NCBI GenBank assembly: GCA_030867875.1
Contig: JAOWCC010001634.1
Span: 38,204,403-38,268,402 of the forward strand
Origin: Actinernus sp. WN-2022
Taxonomy: Eukaryota > Cnidaria > Anthozoa > Actiniaria > Actinernidae
Direction of reading: 5' to 3'
Length of the DNA: 64,000 nucleotides
The notes under the pieces were generated by a model. It did no database searches, was not told the origin of the DNA, and was given only the letters and a program-made list of their open reading frames with translations. The position numbers and the translations under genes are program-made. Each line of letters begins with the position of its first letter. The first letter of the stretch is position 1. Positions 51,201 to 52,205 of this stretch are shown piece after piece.

Positions 51201-51782
51201 GAAATCCGCTTCTCTTAAGCTCGCAATATCAGTATCGACAACGCTGCCTCCATCGTCACAATCCCAACACTGAACAGTTCAGCGATATTTTAATAAACGT
51301 TTGAAAATATTTATCAGCACTTCGGGGTTGGTGTGCTCAGCTGTTATTCAAATTACCTCGCTCCATCTCTTATATAGTTTTAGCTACATTTAAAATTTTG
51401 CCTGAAGAACCCATATGATACTTTTTCCATGTCATCTTAAGAGTCTAAATATGATTTGTAGCAATTTCTAATTTCCATATCATCTAGTCTTGACATTGTT
51501 TTTACAGCCCAAAGACAGGGTAACCCTCCCAGTAGGGTAACCCTACCTTTCATATAAACGAAACCGGGAAACACAATAGACTAGGGTAATCCTTCTAAGA
51601 TAACAGGACCTTAGACTCATGGTGTACTATGCATCTCGCTGTTTTTCATGTTTTAGCTGTCCGTTGGTGATTGGATATATTTCCGTAACATGGGTGCCTA
51701 CACGACTACTTTGGCTAATGGTTTTAATGGTTTTCCTATCAGTCGTTGTAAATACCACTTCATCCGTCACAATACTTGGTAA
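123..51782 (+). CDS. ornithine-decarboxylase-like gene, whole locus (11 exons seen, middle exons missing)
   Basis: Multi-exon gene of the group IV PLP-dependent decarboxylase family (ornithine decarboxylase, ODC; antizyme inhibitor is a non-catalytic relative). ODC makes putrescine from ornithine in the cytosol. Exons at 123-232, 12553-12612, 13856-13892, 14848-14924, 26142-26227, 28684-28770, 30372-30417, 31457-31545, 40494-40575, 48613-48795 and 51657-51782 read in order and in compatible phase. Seen: the PLP lysine context [38 protein letters not shown] and [13 protein letters not shown]. Not found: the GGGFPG and EPGR segments (about 90-100 residues) expected between 40575 and 48613. Asp361 of ODC aligns with Ser, while Cys360 and Asp332 equivalents remain. 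Introns carry nearly all transposons of the window. It could be a live non-canonical paralogue, an antizyme-inhibitor-like protein or a decaying copy. Family assignment is secure; activity is not. Confidence 0.85.
250..1010. repeat. interspersed repeat with clustered TGACGTCA palindromes, copy 1
   Basis: Begins near ACGGTGGGCAtAAAyGACC, also found at the start of the 60365-61400 copy. It contains several TGACGTCA or ATGACGTCAT sites (near 418, 573, 590 and 743) and a CCCGCC(A/T)...GGTGGGAAA inverted pair near 930-950, matched by CCCGCCAAAATG...GGCGGGAAA near 60695. No coding potential seen. It lies in the first ODC-like intron. Confidence 0.5.
1764..1875. repeat. tandem duplication, GC-rich ~56-bp unit
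   Basis: Two copies of a unit containing CGATCGACATCCTAAT, GGAGCGCGCGCG and AAAATGGCGCC lie head to tail. Apparent ORFs here on both strands follow the repeat and look non-coding. Confidence 0.65.
1990..2121. repeat. tandem ~48-bp repeat, 2 full copies and 1 partial
   Basis: GGGCGAGCAAGCCATCGAGT followed by TT(T)AC(G/A)GGAATCTGTTTTAG recurs at 1991 and 2039, and a partial copy starts at 2084. A donor-like GAACGAG|gtaaga follows at 2191-2192, so the region could be an untranslated first exon of something, but I see no protein. Confidence 0.6.
2200..2700. other. no recognisable feature
   Basis: A 103-codon open frame at 2332-2643 has no motif I recognise and no clear splice or start context. 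I treat the stretch as intronic filler next to the gypsy remnant. Confidence 0.4.
2702..3436 (+). mobile_element. Ty3/gypsy-type polyprotein 3' end (integrase C-terminus)
   Basis: Open frame of 244 codons covering the end of an integrase and its tail. Residues around [20 protein letters not shown] and LLNRRTGT are the segment after the integrase core where the host-sequence-like PAQLLMGRR motif of gypsy integrases sits. [11 protein letters not shown]...[10 protein letters not shown]...[18 protein letters not shown] is the SH3-like integrase C-terminal domain. The tail [16 protein letters not shown] is the RRS.R....P..L.DY motif common at gypsy pol ends. Protease, RT, RNase H and the catalytic integrase core are absent, so this is a 5'-truncated remnant. 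The ATG at 2702 is probably internal, not a true start. Confidence 0.85.
3437..3765 (+). repeat. gypsy 3' untranslated stretch, polypurine tract and 3' LTR
   Basis: About 190 bases after the pol stop a polypurine tract (AAAAGGGGA, ending 3625) is followed by TGTTACAATATGGG, the expected PPT then 5'-TG LTR boundary at 3626. An AATAAA poly(A) signal lies near 3657. The right LTR edge is uncertain, about 3750-3765; no 5' LTR is in the window to compare with. Confidence 0.6.
3770..4600. other. no recognisable gene
   Basis: AT-rich sequence without ORFs of note. Two short diverged repeats of TTGGATATCAAGA lie at about 3975 and 4023. Nothing else is supported. Confidence 0.4.
4605..4715. repeat. 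diverged direct repeat, copy 1 (partner at 7421-7535)
   Basis: AGCTTATTTTCCTAAGTTTG, a C-run, AGAAACATTAATAGTG, AAAATCAGTTCAGC and CTGGTCCCGACTGCATCGTC occur in the same order at 7421-7535. A poly(C) run of 14 bases at about 4632 is the main difference. Confidence 0.65.
4955..5345 (+). mobile_element. Penelope-like element 3' fragment, copy 1
   Basis: Reads [45 protein letters not shown], the C-terminal part of the GIY-YIG endonuclease domain of Penelope-like elements. The same order of motifs is in the copy at 9240-11110. It ends with CCTGAAGAAGGCTGG-loop-CCAGCCGAAATAT (5305-5337), shared with the other copy. 5'-truncated: no RT domain here. Confidence 0.75.
5490..5660. repeat. fragment of the TGACGTCA-type repeat
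   Basis: GACGTCACAATTACGTCATT followed by GGAATCGAAAACCC and TCGATT(A/G)GTTA matches the arrangement near 60510-60660. No coding signal. Confidence 0.45.
5993..6062. repeat. 70-bp perfect palindrome made only of transposon termini
   Basis: ATTCTCGTTCCCAGTGCCTC followed by CTCGACTAACTGAAA is immediately followed by its exact reverse complement. The arm equals the terminal inverted repeat of the element at 6106-7349. It looks like an element deleted down to its two ends, or two termini joined. Confidence 0.8.
6215..6460 (+). pseudogene. RecQ-like helicase N-terminal fragment
   Basis: From ATG 6215 ([17 protein letters not shown]) the frame shows a Q-motif-like [10 protein letters not shown], Walker [20 protein letters not shown] and motif Ia [10 protein letters not shown]. 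These are the first motifs of the superfamily 2 RecQ helicase core (3'-5' DNA unwinding). After about 6455 the frame runs into the antisense of the neighbouring gene and stops at 6529; the DEAH box and everything beyond are missing. It is carried by a transposon, so a role in transposition rather than host repair is likely (inference). Confidence 0.8.
6453..6941 (-). pseudogene. zinc-binding N-terminal fragment of a transposon protein
   Basis: Frame starts [20 protein letters not shown] near the right terminus and runs inward. It has CICC (about residues 18-21) and CCPC (about 63-66), a spaced pair of cysteine clusters typical of treble-clef or RAG1-N-like zinc domains, followed by a Ser/Pro/Arg-rich linker. 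The overall layout (two CxxC clusters ~45 residues apart, near a transposon end) suggests the DNA-binding head of a transposase. It is truncated at the internal deletion near 6470. I do not recognise a specific superfamily; Academ-type or N-RAG-TP-type are possibilities only. Confidence 0.55.
7421..7535. repeat. diverged direct repeat, copy 2 (partner at 4605-4715)
   Basis: Same ordered blocks as the first copy, with CTTAACCTTTTCAGTATTTCT inserted or retained before the CTGGTCCCGACTGCATCGTC block. Confidence 0.6.
7550..7815. repeat. CCTGACC-rich interspersed repeat
   Basis: Many near-copies of (A/C)CCTGACCC with intervening AAACTCAAAT or CTGCCCAAA, a poly(G) run and a GTATGTATGTG / CACATACATAAT pair near the two ends. 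No coding potential. Confidence 0.45.
7860..7960. repeat. partial copy of the 7355-7410 sequence with a short palindrome
   Basis: ACGCATGC, CAATCAGCAAGGACC and TGGCTGTTAC match 7370-7415. It is followed by CCAGAGCTCCCTCTGTGGAG and ATGAGCTCTGG, a palindrome-like end. Confidence 0.4.
8000..9230. other. no recognisable gene
   Basis: No open frame here shows a family motif. A short inverted pair GGCTATGTGC / GCACATAGCC sits at about 9199-9227, just before the Penelope-like element. Confidence 0.4.
9240..11110 (+). mobile_element. Penelope-like retroelement, decayed
   Basis: Frames give [16 protein letters not shown], then after a frameshift near 9545 [56 protein letters not shown] and [11 protein letters not shown]: the reverse transcriptase core of Penelope-like elements (PKIHK, GTxMG/APS, YIDDIF). 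Stops and frameshifts follow from 10137. A C-terminal GIY-YIG endonuclease is readable at about 10620-10920 ([33 protein letters not shown]). It ends with CCTGAAGAAGGCTGG-loop-CCAGCCGAAATAT at 11076-11109. Several stops mean no activity. It lies in the first ODC-like intron, same strand. Confidence 0.88.
9545..10137 (+). pseudogene. Penelope-like reverse transcriptase core, longest open segment
   Basis: Uninterrupted frame of about 197 codons from FYILPKIHK to the stop after SITSTL. Carries the metal-binding YIDDIF aspartates and the [12 protein letters not shown] motif. The N-terminal part is in another frame, joined near 9545, and the thumb and linker downstream are broken. Confidence 0.8.
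11133..12095. mobile_element. foldback element with long inverted arms, split by a SINE
   Basis: Outer ends CTCAGGGGCATTAAGGCATG (11133) and its near inverse ending 12095. Arms continue with CCAATATGGCCGCCGCAAAT, GGTGGTCTATCT, then inner inverted blocks CAAGTGAATCAAGGTTAGTG and CTCCTGGAGGTCGGTAAAAG around a centre near 11470-11500. The right arm is interrupted by SINE sequence at about 11700-11960. No transposase. Confidence 0.7.
11725..11955 (-). repeat. tRNA-derived SINE
   Basis: On the - strand an A box TGGCGCAATGG (11930-11940) and a B box GGTTCGAATCC (about 11887-11898) are spaced as in a tRNA gene, followed by a non-tRNA body. The tRNA-like part lacks a proper acceptor stem, so this is a SINE rather than a functional tRNA. 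It sits in the right arm of the foldback element. Confidence 0.75.
12553..12612 (+). CDS. ODC-like exon 2
   Basis: A pyrimidine-rich acceptor (TTTTTTATAG) precedes the exon and GAG|gtcagt follows. The 20 residues read [20 protein letters not shown] and match the DAFYVADLGDILKKH segment that opens the PLP-binding barrel of ODC. Phase 0 at both ends, joining cleanly to exons 1 and 3. The intron before it is about 12.3 kb and holds the gypsy, Penelope-like and RecQ-related elements. Confidence 0.85.
13111..13460. repeat. satellite-like repeat unit (334 bp plus start of a second)
   Basis: TTGCATGGCACTACC at 13111 recurs at 13445, and the sequence between (GTGGCAACCATGTACAGCTG, AGGACTCATCAG, GGATCTCTCC, GAGGATCTGGTAGT) matches the tandem pair at 34041-34602. 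The 154-codon ORF overlapping it reflects the repeat and is not convincing coding sequence. Confidence 0.7.
13856..13892 (+). CDS. ODC-like exon 3 (37 bp microexon)
   Basis: Very short exon between a TTTCGCTTTAG acceptor and ATG|gtaagt donor. It reads [12 protein letters not shown] plus one base, matching LKALPRVTPFY of ODC. It ends in phase 1, exactly what exon 4 needs to complete the Ala of AVKCN. Confidence 0.88.
13900..14840. other. ODC-like intron 3, no other feature
   Basis: AT-rich intron between exons 3 and 4. I see no repeat structure or coding motif that I can support. Confidence 0.4.
14848..14924 (+). CDS. ODC-like exon 4, PLP lysine
   Basis: The acceptor CTTTTAG precedes the exon. 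With the base from exon 3 it gives [16 protein letters not shown] and then [10 protein letters not shown], ended by AAG|gtgggc. AVKCN holds the lysine equivalent to human Lys69, which forms the Schiff base with PLP, and GFDCASK holds the Asp88 equivalent. Both catalytic positions are intact here, which argues against simple neutral decay of this part. Confidence 0.92.
15000..15990 (-). mobile_element. CR1/L2-like LINE, 3' fragment
   Basis: On the - strand frames read [21 protein letters not shown] sequence, then [20 protein letters not shown] and LWGNAL...LQKRLLEL, the region after the RT catalytic core in CR1/L2 LINEs. Further downstream (about 15300-15560) come remnants of the C-terminal tail with stops and frameshifts. 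RT core and endonuclease are absent. The element is old. Confidence 0.7.
16014..16400 (+). mobile_element. 387-bp MITE, copy 1, with 7-bp target duplication
   Basis: Ends CAGGAGCCCATTAC and GTAATGGGCTCCTG. Inner inverted pair: CAGAGGTAGATGAGGCTATT near the left, AATAGCATCATCTACCTCTG near the right. Flanks CTTTGAG at 16007-16013 and 16401-16407 are identical. A same-length copy lies inverted at 31698-32084. No transposase; the ~60-codon frame inside is not convincing coding. Confidence 0.88.
16410..17900. other. no recognisable gene
   Basis: Intronic sequence with no motif-bearing frame. Nothing I can support. Confidence 0.4.
17905..18185 (+). pseudogene. zinc-binding N-terminal exon of a transposon-type protein
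   Basis: Starts [20 protein letters not shown] then [17 protein letters not shown]; the CCRVC...cysteine cluster after HLKSLE is a zinc-binding head I associate with a cnidarian repetitive protein family. After a frameshift near 18050 a second cluster [19 protein letters not shown] and a basic GRGRPR tract follow in another frame to about 18185. The layout resembles RAG1 N-terminal-like or N-RAG-TP proteins, but this is a low-confidence comparison. The exon at 19278-19582 on the same strand may be its 3' part. Confidence 0.45.
18567..18758. mobile_element. MITE-like inverted repeat
   Basis: Left CAATAGGGCGTTTGCAT...CTACAACTACCAGAA and right its near inverse TTCTGGTAGTTGTAGTAAAA...GTCCTATTG; arms ~55 bp around a ~80-bp centre. 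No clear target duplication. Confidence 0.65.
19278..19582 (+). pseudogene. C-terminal exon of a transposon-type protein
   Basis: An acceptor (TTATTAACAG) precedes in-frame [20 protein letters not shown], then [28 protein letters not shown] and [14 protein letters not shown], ending in a stop at 19582. I associate the pattern LPKMH..E.H...W....[14 protein letters not shown] with a widespread, uncharacterised repetitive protein family of cnidarians. This open frame is intact over about 100 residues and conserved enough to suggest recent constraint or recent insertion. Function unknown. Confidence 0.5.
19978..20250. mobile_element. MITE with AAT flanks
   Basis: Ends GGGCTAGTC and GACTAGCCC with the inner pair CCCCCTGTTgAGGAACCT / AGGTTCCTGAACAGGGGG. 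Flanked by AAT at 19975-19977 and 20251-20253. The interior has several CCCCTGGAA(T/A)TCC repeats. The 3-bp duplication suits a Harbinger-like origin (inference). Confidence 0.7.
20665..21017. mobile_element. MITE with TTA flanks
   Basis: Left TGCATGAGTCAACTTAAACC and right its inverse ending 21017, continuing through CCCGGGACAAGGTGGG with poly(C)/poly(G) runs. TTA occurs at 20662-20664 and 21018-21020. No coding. Confidence 0.72.
22775..22850 (-). repeat. tRNA-derived SINE fragment
   Basis: On - the sequence GTCGTTGGGTTCGAGTCCCA has a B box (GGTTCGAGTCC) and is inserted in the endonuclease region of the LINE. No matching A box at tRNA spacing, so not a tRNA gene. Confidence 0.5.
23764..24069 (-). 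pseudogene. PHD-finger ORF of the LINE, N-terminal part
   Basis: 101-codon frame from [17 protein letters not shown]. Cys and His positions (CHTC, CDLC, H..C, CGKC) match a PHD zinc finger, as found in first ORFs of CR1-type LINEs where they may bind chromatin or nucleic acid. A frameshift near 23760 separates it from the second cluster at 23046-23714. Confidence 0.75.
24160..24300. repeat. C-rich interspersed repeat
   Basis: A run of about 22 C, then CCCCCGGGCATTTGAAT, CAAATGCCCTACCCC, GATCAAATGCCCCTACCCCC. An inverted GGGCATTTGA / TCAAATGCCC pair marks a small MITE-like unit. Confidence 0.5.
24472..25544. mobile_element. IS3EU-like DNA transposon, decayed, with 6-bp target duplication
   Basis: Ends TACAGAGCCCTGTAAGGGCC and the inverse of TACGGGGCCCTGTAACGGCC. 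Perfect flanking GTGACC at 24466-24471 and 25545-25550. Subterminal arrays of the 12-bp palindrome TATCGCGCGATA and variants lie inside both ends (24520-24625, 25360-25495). Inverted similarity extends ~300 bp inward (AACATGGTGGCGAACACGCT and its inverse). A transposase remnant lies on - at 24918-25100. A 6-bp duplication is what I recall for the IS3EU superfamily. Confidence 0.8.
24918..25100 (-). pseudogene. IS3EU-like transposase N-terminal fragment
   Basis: [20 protein letters not shown]...[22 protein letters not shown] then [10 protein letters not shown]. The GxGxxLGYRxMxxxLRxxYxL pattern is the helix-turn-helix that precedes the integrase-type DDE core in IS3 OrfB-like proteins (HTH_21). 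The catalytic core is missing; the interior of the element is too short to hold it. Confidence 0.65.
26142..26227 (+). CDS. ODC-like exon 5
   Basis: Acceptor TTTTATTGCAG, donor ATATCAG|gtaaac. Reads [20 protein letters not shown] then TCKPNSHI, matching the [22 protein letters not shown] segment of ODC. Ends in phase 2. The 11.2-kb intron before it carries a LINE fragment, MITEs, a PHD-type LINE and the IS3EU-like element. Confidence 0.9.
26430..27240 (+). pseudogene. SWIM-type zinc finger protein remnant, copy 1
   Basis: Decayed reading on +: [16 protein letters not shown], then [11 protein letters not shown] and, from 26990, [19 protein letters not shown] and [10 protein letters not shown]. 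This order (KSLxxYxxFxxGWVREI, then HSQRM...PLxPWV, then CxCMAGLGxxCSH) is that of cnidarian SWIM-domain proteins often fused to YqaJ nuclease domains. The SWIM cysteines and histidine are lost here. Forms an inverted pair with the copy at 27250-27760. Confidence 0.5.
27250..27760 (-). pseudogene. SWIM-type protein remnant, copy 2 (inverted)
   Basis: On - reads [20 protein letters not shown] then [38 protein letters not shown] and NGWVREVL, with [17 protein letters not shown] upstream. Same family as copy 1 but better preserved; the SWIM part itself is cut off at the junction with copy 1 near 27245. Inverted arms total ~450 bp each. Confidence 0.55.
27921..28310. repeat. two head-to-head copies of an unclassified repeat end
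   Basis: Copy on - (27921-28016) and copy on + (28022-28310) share GCTCTGACGAAGGGCTAACG, CGTCAGCTGCTA, CGGCGGTTAGCATACCTTAA and CGACTTGAGTTGATTA. The + copy continues with TGTTTATCTTCCCCGCCGAC, as does a third copy at 52975-53130. The + copy is split by a MITE. The opposite halves form a palindrome around 28017. Confidence 0.75.
28087..28238. mobile_element. hAT-like MITE, 152 bp, with 8-bp target duplication
   Basis: Inverted ends TCCTGTTCCGCTCGAGAC and the inverse of TCCTGTACCGCTCGAAAC. Flanked by identical CGGCGGTT at 28079-28086 and 28239-28246. The uninterrupted sequence of the host repeat (52975 copy) has a single CGGCGGTT followed by AGCATACC, confirming insertion. 8-bp duplication and CA-start suit hAT. 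Confidence 0.88.
28374..28405. repeat. GGGAGA microsatellite
   Basis: Short run of AGGGAG units. Confidence 0.6.
28684..28770 (+). CDS. ODC-like exon 6
   Basis: Reads [20 protein letters not shown] then IKERHPDA, matching YAANNGVQMMTFDSEVELMK of ODC; donor GCAAG|gtaatc. The start is set by frame: the acceptor would be AAATAAG at 28683, with a weak pyrimidine tract, giving Ser at the junction codon. A better-looking TGCTGCAG acceptor at 28693 would put the conserved residues out of frame with exon 5, so I prefer the upstream site but am less sure of this boundary. Confidence 0.8.
29519..29826. mobile_element. 308-bp MITE with TAGCCTG ends
   Basis: TAGCCTGAGAAACCAGCCGA at left and the inverse of TAGCCTGTGAAACCAGCCGA at right, arms ~57 bp through CGCGAAAGAGA(T/C)GTCTG. 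No clear target duplication. The internal frame on - is non-coding in appearance. Confidence 0.8.
30372..30417 (+). CDS. ODC-like exon 7, diverged
   Basis: Small exon between CCTTTTATTTAAG and TTG|gtgagt. With the two bases from exon 6 it reads [16 protein letters not shown], aligning without gaps to the LVLRI...VCRL strand of ODC. The splice phases fit both neighbours exactly. The residues between LLLRF and the next exon are unusual for the family (the conserved acidic pair after LRI is absent), suggesting relaxed or changed constraint. Confidence 0.68.
30842..31332. mobile_element. TIR element with TTAA flanks
   Basis: AGGGGAACTCAACCCTAAAA / inverse GTTCTCCT, with inverted blocks TTCTGTGTTGCGCGTCTA in both arms (~115 bp). 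TTAA at 30838-30841 and 31333-31336 suggests a piggyBac- or Kolobok-type insertion. No transposase. Confidence 0.72.
31457..31545 (+). CDS. ODC-like exon 8
   Basis: Acceptor TTTTTTCACAG, donor GTTAG|gtaaca. Reads [20 protein letters not shown] then KLELNVVGV and two bases of the next Ser codon, matching VKFGATLRTSRLLLERAKEL of ODC. Phase 2 end joins exon 9. Confidence 0.9.
31698..32084 (-). mobile_element. 387-bp MITE, copy 2, with 7-bp target duplication
   Basis: Same family and exact length as 16014-16400, opposite orientation. Flanked by TGTCACA at 31691-31697 and 32085-32091. Located just after ODC-like exon 8. Confidence 0.9.
32340..32700. other. AT-rich stretch, possible LINE tail
   Basis: AATAGTTTATTTAACCACG at 32354 resembles the AACCTTTATTTAAACACG of the LINE tail at 63551, but no coding trace follows. 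Otherwise nothing recognised. Confidence 0.3.
32716..33081. mobile_element. TIR element with ACACCGCGGCAAAACG ends
   Basis: ACACCGCGGCAAAACG at 32725 and its inverse CGTTTTGCCGCGGTGT ending 33072; weaker inverted similarity continues outside. No coding. Confidence 0.65.
33085..33468. mobile_element. TIR element with ATCTC(C/T)CTTAGATTGAC ends and tRNA-like insert
   Basis: Left ATCTCCCTTAGATTGACTAT and right the inverse of ATCTCTCTTAGATTGACTAT. Inside, 33210-33300 has TAGTGGTAGTGG and GAGTTCGAACCCG, A- and B-box-like on + at about 53 bp spacing: possibly a SINE head or a Pol III-type internal promoter. Confidence 0.6.
33684..34963. mobile_element. element with CTCAAGCATG ends carrying satellite DNA
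   Basis: CTCAAGCATGTTAAGGCATG at 33684 and its inverse ending 34963. Between AATGGTTGACCCTGATAGA and AAGGCGAAAATA the satellite array 34041-34602 is inserted; the related element 36447-36898, inverted, has these two blocks nearly adjacent. No transposase. Confidence 0.65.
34041..34602. repeat. tandem satellite, 349-bp unit, 1.6 copies
   Basis: AACACGTTGCATGGCA(C/T)TACC starts at 34041 and 34390. The copies are almost identical over ~210 bp, so the duplication is recent relative to the 13111 copy. Contains GCTAGCGTCTAATACGCATG, absent at 13111. Confidence 0.82.
35156..35277. repeat. foldback palindrome around GGCGGCCGCC
   Basis: ACCAGCCTCGTC...TTCTCGGTCAGA at left and TCTGACCGAGAA...GACGAGGTTGAGCT at right, centred on GATGGCGGCCGCCATC. 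Confidence 0.65.
36447..36898. mobile_element. 452-bp element with CTCAAGCATG ends
   Basis: CTCAAGCATGTTAATTAAGG at 36447 and inverse CATGCCTTAACATGCTTGAG ending 36898; flanked by CAA at 36444-36446 and 36899-36901. Shares internal blocks, inverted, with 33684-34963. Confidence 0.65.
37640..38160. repeat. direct duplication of ~180 bp
   Basis: CTGGATTTGCTGAA, AGAACACTACA(T/G)GAGTTGTA, ATAGGGAAGTACAACA and GTGGGCATGTAAATA occur in order at 37710-37835 and again at 38020-38145. Old, diverged copies in the intron. Confidence 0.65.
38946..39000. repeat. short palindrome CTCGGGC...GGCCCGAG
   Basis: ACTCGGGCGGCCAAAGGCCT followed by GGCCCGAGT; part of an interspersed sequence also hinted at near 36015 (ACTCGGGCCGTATGG). 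Confidence 0.4.
39117..40359. mobile_element. 1.24-kb TIR element ending 135 bp before ODC-like exon 9
   Basis: CAAGGGAGCACGGCAGACTT at 39117 and its inverse ending 40359; inverted similarity continues through TGTTTTGTTTCAC, GCTGACCCTAAAT and GTTGGCGCTCACGCTC (~115 bp arms). Interior has no transposase I recognise. Confidence 0.78.
40494..40575 (+). CDS. ODC-like exon 9, SFHVGS motif
   Basis: Acceptor ATCTATCTAG, donor GGG|gtaagt. Reads (S)[19 protein letters not shown] then ARYLFDLG, matching [22 protein letters not shown]. The His stacked on PLP (human His197) and the phosphate-contacting Ser are present; the usual Gly after GS is Lys. The next expected residues, leading to LDIGGGFPG, were not found downstream of this donor. 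Confidence 0.9.
40600..41900. other. ODC-like intron 9, no certain gene
   Basis: Contains interspersed sequence (TATGAAATAC near 40670-40710; GGAATA-CGG-GAAAA blocks near 40925 resembling 13025). A (CA)n-type microsatellite sits near 41845-41875. A - strand frame at 41579-41776 has no recognised motif. Missing ODC exons were sought here and not found. Confidence 0.4.
41900..43880 (-). mobile_element. non-LTR retrotransposon (jockey/CR1 group), 5'-truncated
   Basis: A long RT-encoding unit on -, with coding continuing upstream of the first Met to about 43875 ([26 protein letters not shown]) where homology stops abruptly, so the endonuclease is lost. 3' end lies in AT-rich sequence with CATCTA and CA microsatellites (41715-41880). 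It is the youngest LINE here, with an open frame of 553 codons. Confidence 0.88.
42082..43743 (-). CDS. LINE reverse transcriptase (ORF2 part)
   Basis: 553-residue open frame. RT motifs in order: [111 protein letters not shown] (catalytic FADD; the partner Asp is in LDFTKVFD, where the usual A is V); [22 protein letters not shown]. The C-terminal [17 protein letters not shown] and [11 protein letters not shown] are typical of jockey/CR1/L2-type elements. It copies its RNA into DNA at the target site. The Met at 43743 is internal. No stops in the RT core, so it is recent, yet it cannot transpose alone without its endonuclease. Confidence 0.93.
   Translation of the reverse strand: MADFKIGDEIINDERCKSEILNQQFASVFTKEDLDNIPDVGKNPKPNIGHLKITINGVAKQLSSLKPHKACGPDEVPPWFLKENANEIAPVLTNIFQDSIDTGTLPSQWKKANICAVFKKGARSDPSNYRPISLTCVACKILEHIIHSFVMKHLEKYGILTDLQHGFRAKRSTVTQLILTINDIANSIDNKNSVHAAVLDFTKVFDKVPHRLLLKKLEYYGMGEILLKWFESFLTMRQQSVICGGKTSLPSHVTSGVPQGTVLGPLLFLLYVNDLPDGLNSHIRLFADDALLYGIISNDADSDKLQDDLILLEQWQTKWQMNFNPSKCKIICFSMKKDPPQKTYIFCNTILEQVKSIQYLGVTLDHKLQWSQHIINITGNANKILGMAKRNLWNCPQRVKETVYRSIIRPKLEYASQAWDPHYKKDIATLERTQRKAARFCTQNYQQTASVTSMLDELGWDTLESRRKKARLVMMYKLNHNLIDINTNQYLIPHTETRTRGSHIFKYYIPIAGSDIFKFSFFPRTIKEWNCLPIDLVTQDSTNLFKTKLNSYL
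43890..45890. other. no recognisable gene
   Basis: The frame at 44178-44363 (61 codons) shows no motif. A poly(C) run of ~20 at 45174-45193 and a small palindrome TATAGGTCtcagGGGACCTATA at about 44421 are the only structures. Missing ODC exons were sought here without success. Confidence 0.4.
45905..45981. repeat. hairpin GAGCGGGCAAGATGA
   Basis: GAGCGGGCAAGATGA at left and TCATCTTGCCCGCTC at right, with a further GAGCGGGCAAGA-like repeat between. Confidence 0.6.
46241..46382. repeat. small foldback element
   Basis: TTTATCGACAAATACAG...CTGACTGTACGATGAAC and its inverse GTTCATCGTACAGTCAG...CTGTATTTTGCCGATAAA enclose GGAGGCCGAAGGCCG. Confidence 0.65.
46781..47646. mobile_element. RecQ-bearing TIR transposon with 9-bp target duplication
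   Basis: Ends TACCCTGGATACCAGAGGCT and the inverse of TACCCTGGTTCCAGAGGGGC. Perfect direct repeat ATTCCAGTG at 46772-46780 and 47647-47655. Interior holds a RecQ-like fragment on + at 47215-47480. Too short for a full transposase; a deletion derivative. Confidence 0.85.
47215..47480 (+). pseudogene. RecQ-like helicase fragment
   Basis: Reads VLGVSPLYDYM-like motif Ia remnants, then [20 protein letters not shown] and [15 protein letters not shown]. This matches the VVSPLIALMKDQ...L..G..A..........G.....Y.SPE stretch between motifs Ia and Ib/II of RecQ. The Walker A part lies outside the preserved region and the DEAH box is absent. Same family as the fragments at 6215 and 62930, each from a different deletion derivative. 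Confidence 0.65.
48425..48535. repeat. hairpin with ACATTACATGGCCG arms
   Basis: ATTACATGGCCGC...ATACGGATTTTATCTTC and inverse GAAGATAAAATCCGTAT...GCGGCCATGTAAT around AAATATTTCC, immediately before ODC-like exon 10. It makes part of the 131-codon ORF spurious. Confidence 0.75.
48613..48795 (+). CDS. ODC-like exon with INDG and altered Cys360 region
   Basis: A long pyrimidine tract and CAACTCAG acceptor precede the exon; donor CCTAAG|gtatag. Reads [19 protein letters not shown] at the start and [18 protein letters not shown] near the end, 61 residues, phase 0. It matches MYYVNDGVYGSFNCILYD and SSIWGPTCDGLDRI of ODC. The Asp of INDG (human Asp332) is kept. GPTCDGLD becomes GQCCSCWD: Cys360 kept, Asp361 replaced by Ser, Gly362 lost. 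Asp361 contacts substrate in ODC, so canonical activity is doubtful (inference). Confidence 0.88.
49140..50140 (-). mobile_element. CR1/L2-like LINE fragment
   Basis: On -: [19 protein letters not shown]-type fragments, [17 protein letters not shown], then [20 protein letters not shown] and [11 protein letters not shown] (the region just after FADD). Multiple stops and frameshifts. A TCTATCTATCTA run at about 49171 marks the tail. Same group as 15000-15990 and 21640-24075. Confidence 0.75.
50930..51515. repeat. direct duplication of ~175 bp
   Basis: TTTAGCTACATTTaAAATTTT, TCTTAA(T/G)AGTCTAAA(C/T)ATGATT and CATCTAGTCTTGA(C/T)(A/G)TTG occur in order at ~50955-51085 and ~51370-51505. The second copy ends ~140 bp before the last ODC-like exon. 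Confidence 0.65.
51657..51782 (+). CDS. ODC-like terminal exon
   Basis: Acceptor TTTCATGTTTTAG. Reads [20 protein letters not shown] and then [16 protein letters not shown] before TGG-TAA at 51777-51782. It matches the VGDWMLFENMGAYT...FNGFQ C-terminal strand. The stop overlaps a donor-like TTG|gtaagt at 51778-51779, so a further 3' exon is possible, but family length is reached here. The long C-terminal degradation tail typical of vertebrate ODC is not seen. Confidence 0.85.
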   Translation: MSVGDWIYFRNMGAYTTTLANGFNGFPISRCKYHFIRHNTW

Positions 51783-51789
51783 GTTTACG

Positions 51790-52200
51790 AAATGTTGACA
51801 TCTGATCATTGGTCTATTTTGCTATAATTATTGCACTCAGTTTATAAATATTTCAAGTAGGATTGGTTTCCAAGGGGGTTTTGTTCGATTGTTTTCCGAG
51901 CGGCCTTCTATATCAGCGAGGTCTTTCTCTCTTCGATCGAAAAGGCCTTTATATTAATAAGCTCTTTATATTTCCGTTGTTCTAACACCAGTAAACCGCC
52001 CATTGCATCCACTCTTGATACATGCTATTGGACGATCGGTCACCTTGCTGCGCCCAGCAGATCCCGTGTGCCTGTCTGTACATGTATACATATTTCAGCG
52101 ATTTGATTGGTGGAATGAAGGCGATTTGAAAGTCCGCCGTTCAGTTTTCTGATTGGTCAAACAAAACTCCGAAACTTTAGCTTAGCTGTGTTTGTTATCT
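51790..52200. other. downstream flank of the ODC-like gene
   Basis: No clear AATAAA immediately after the stop at 51782; nothing else recognised. Confidence 0.35.
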
Positions 52201-52205
52201 CTCTT

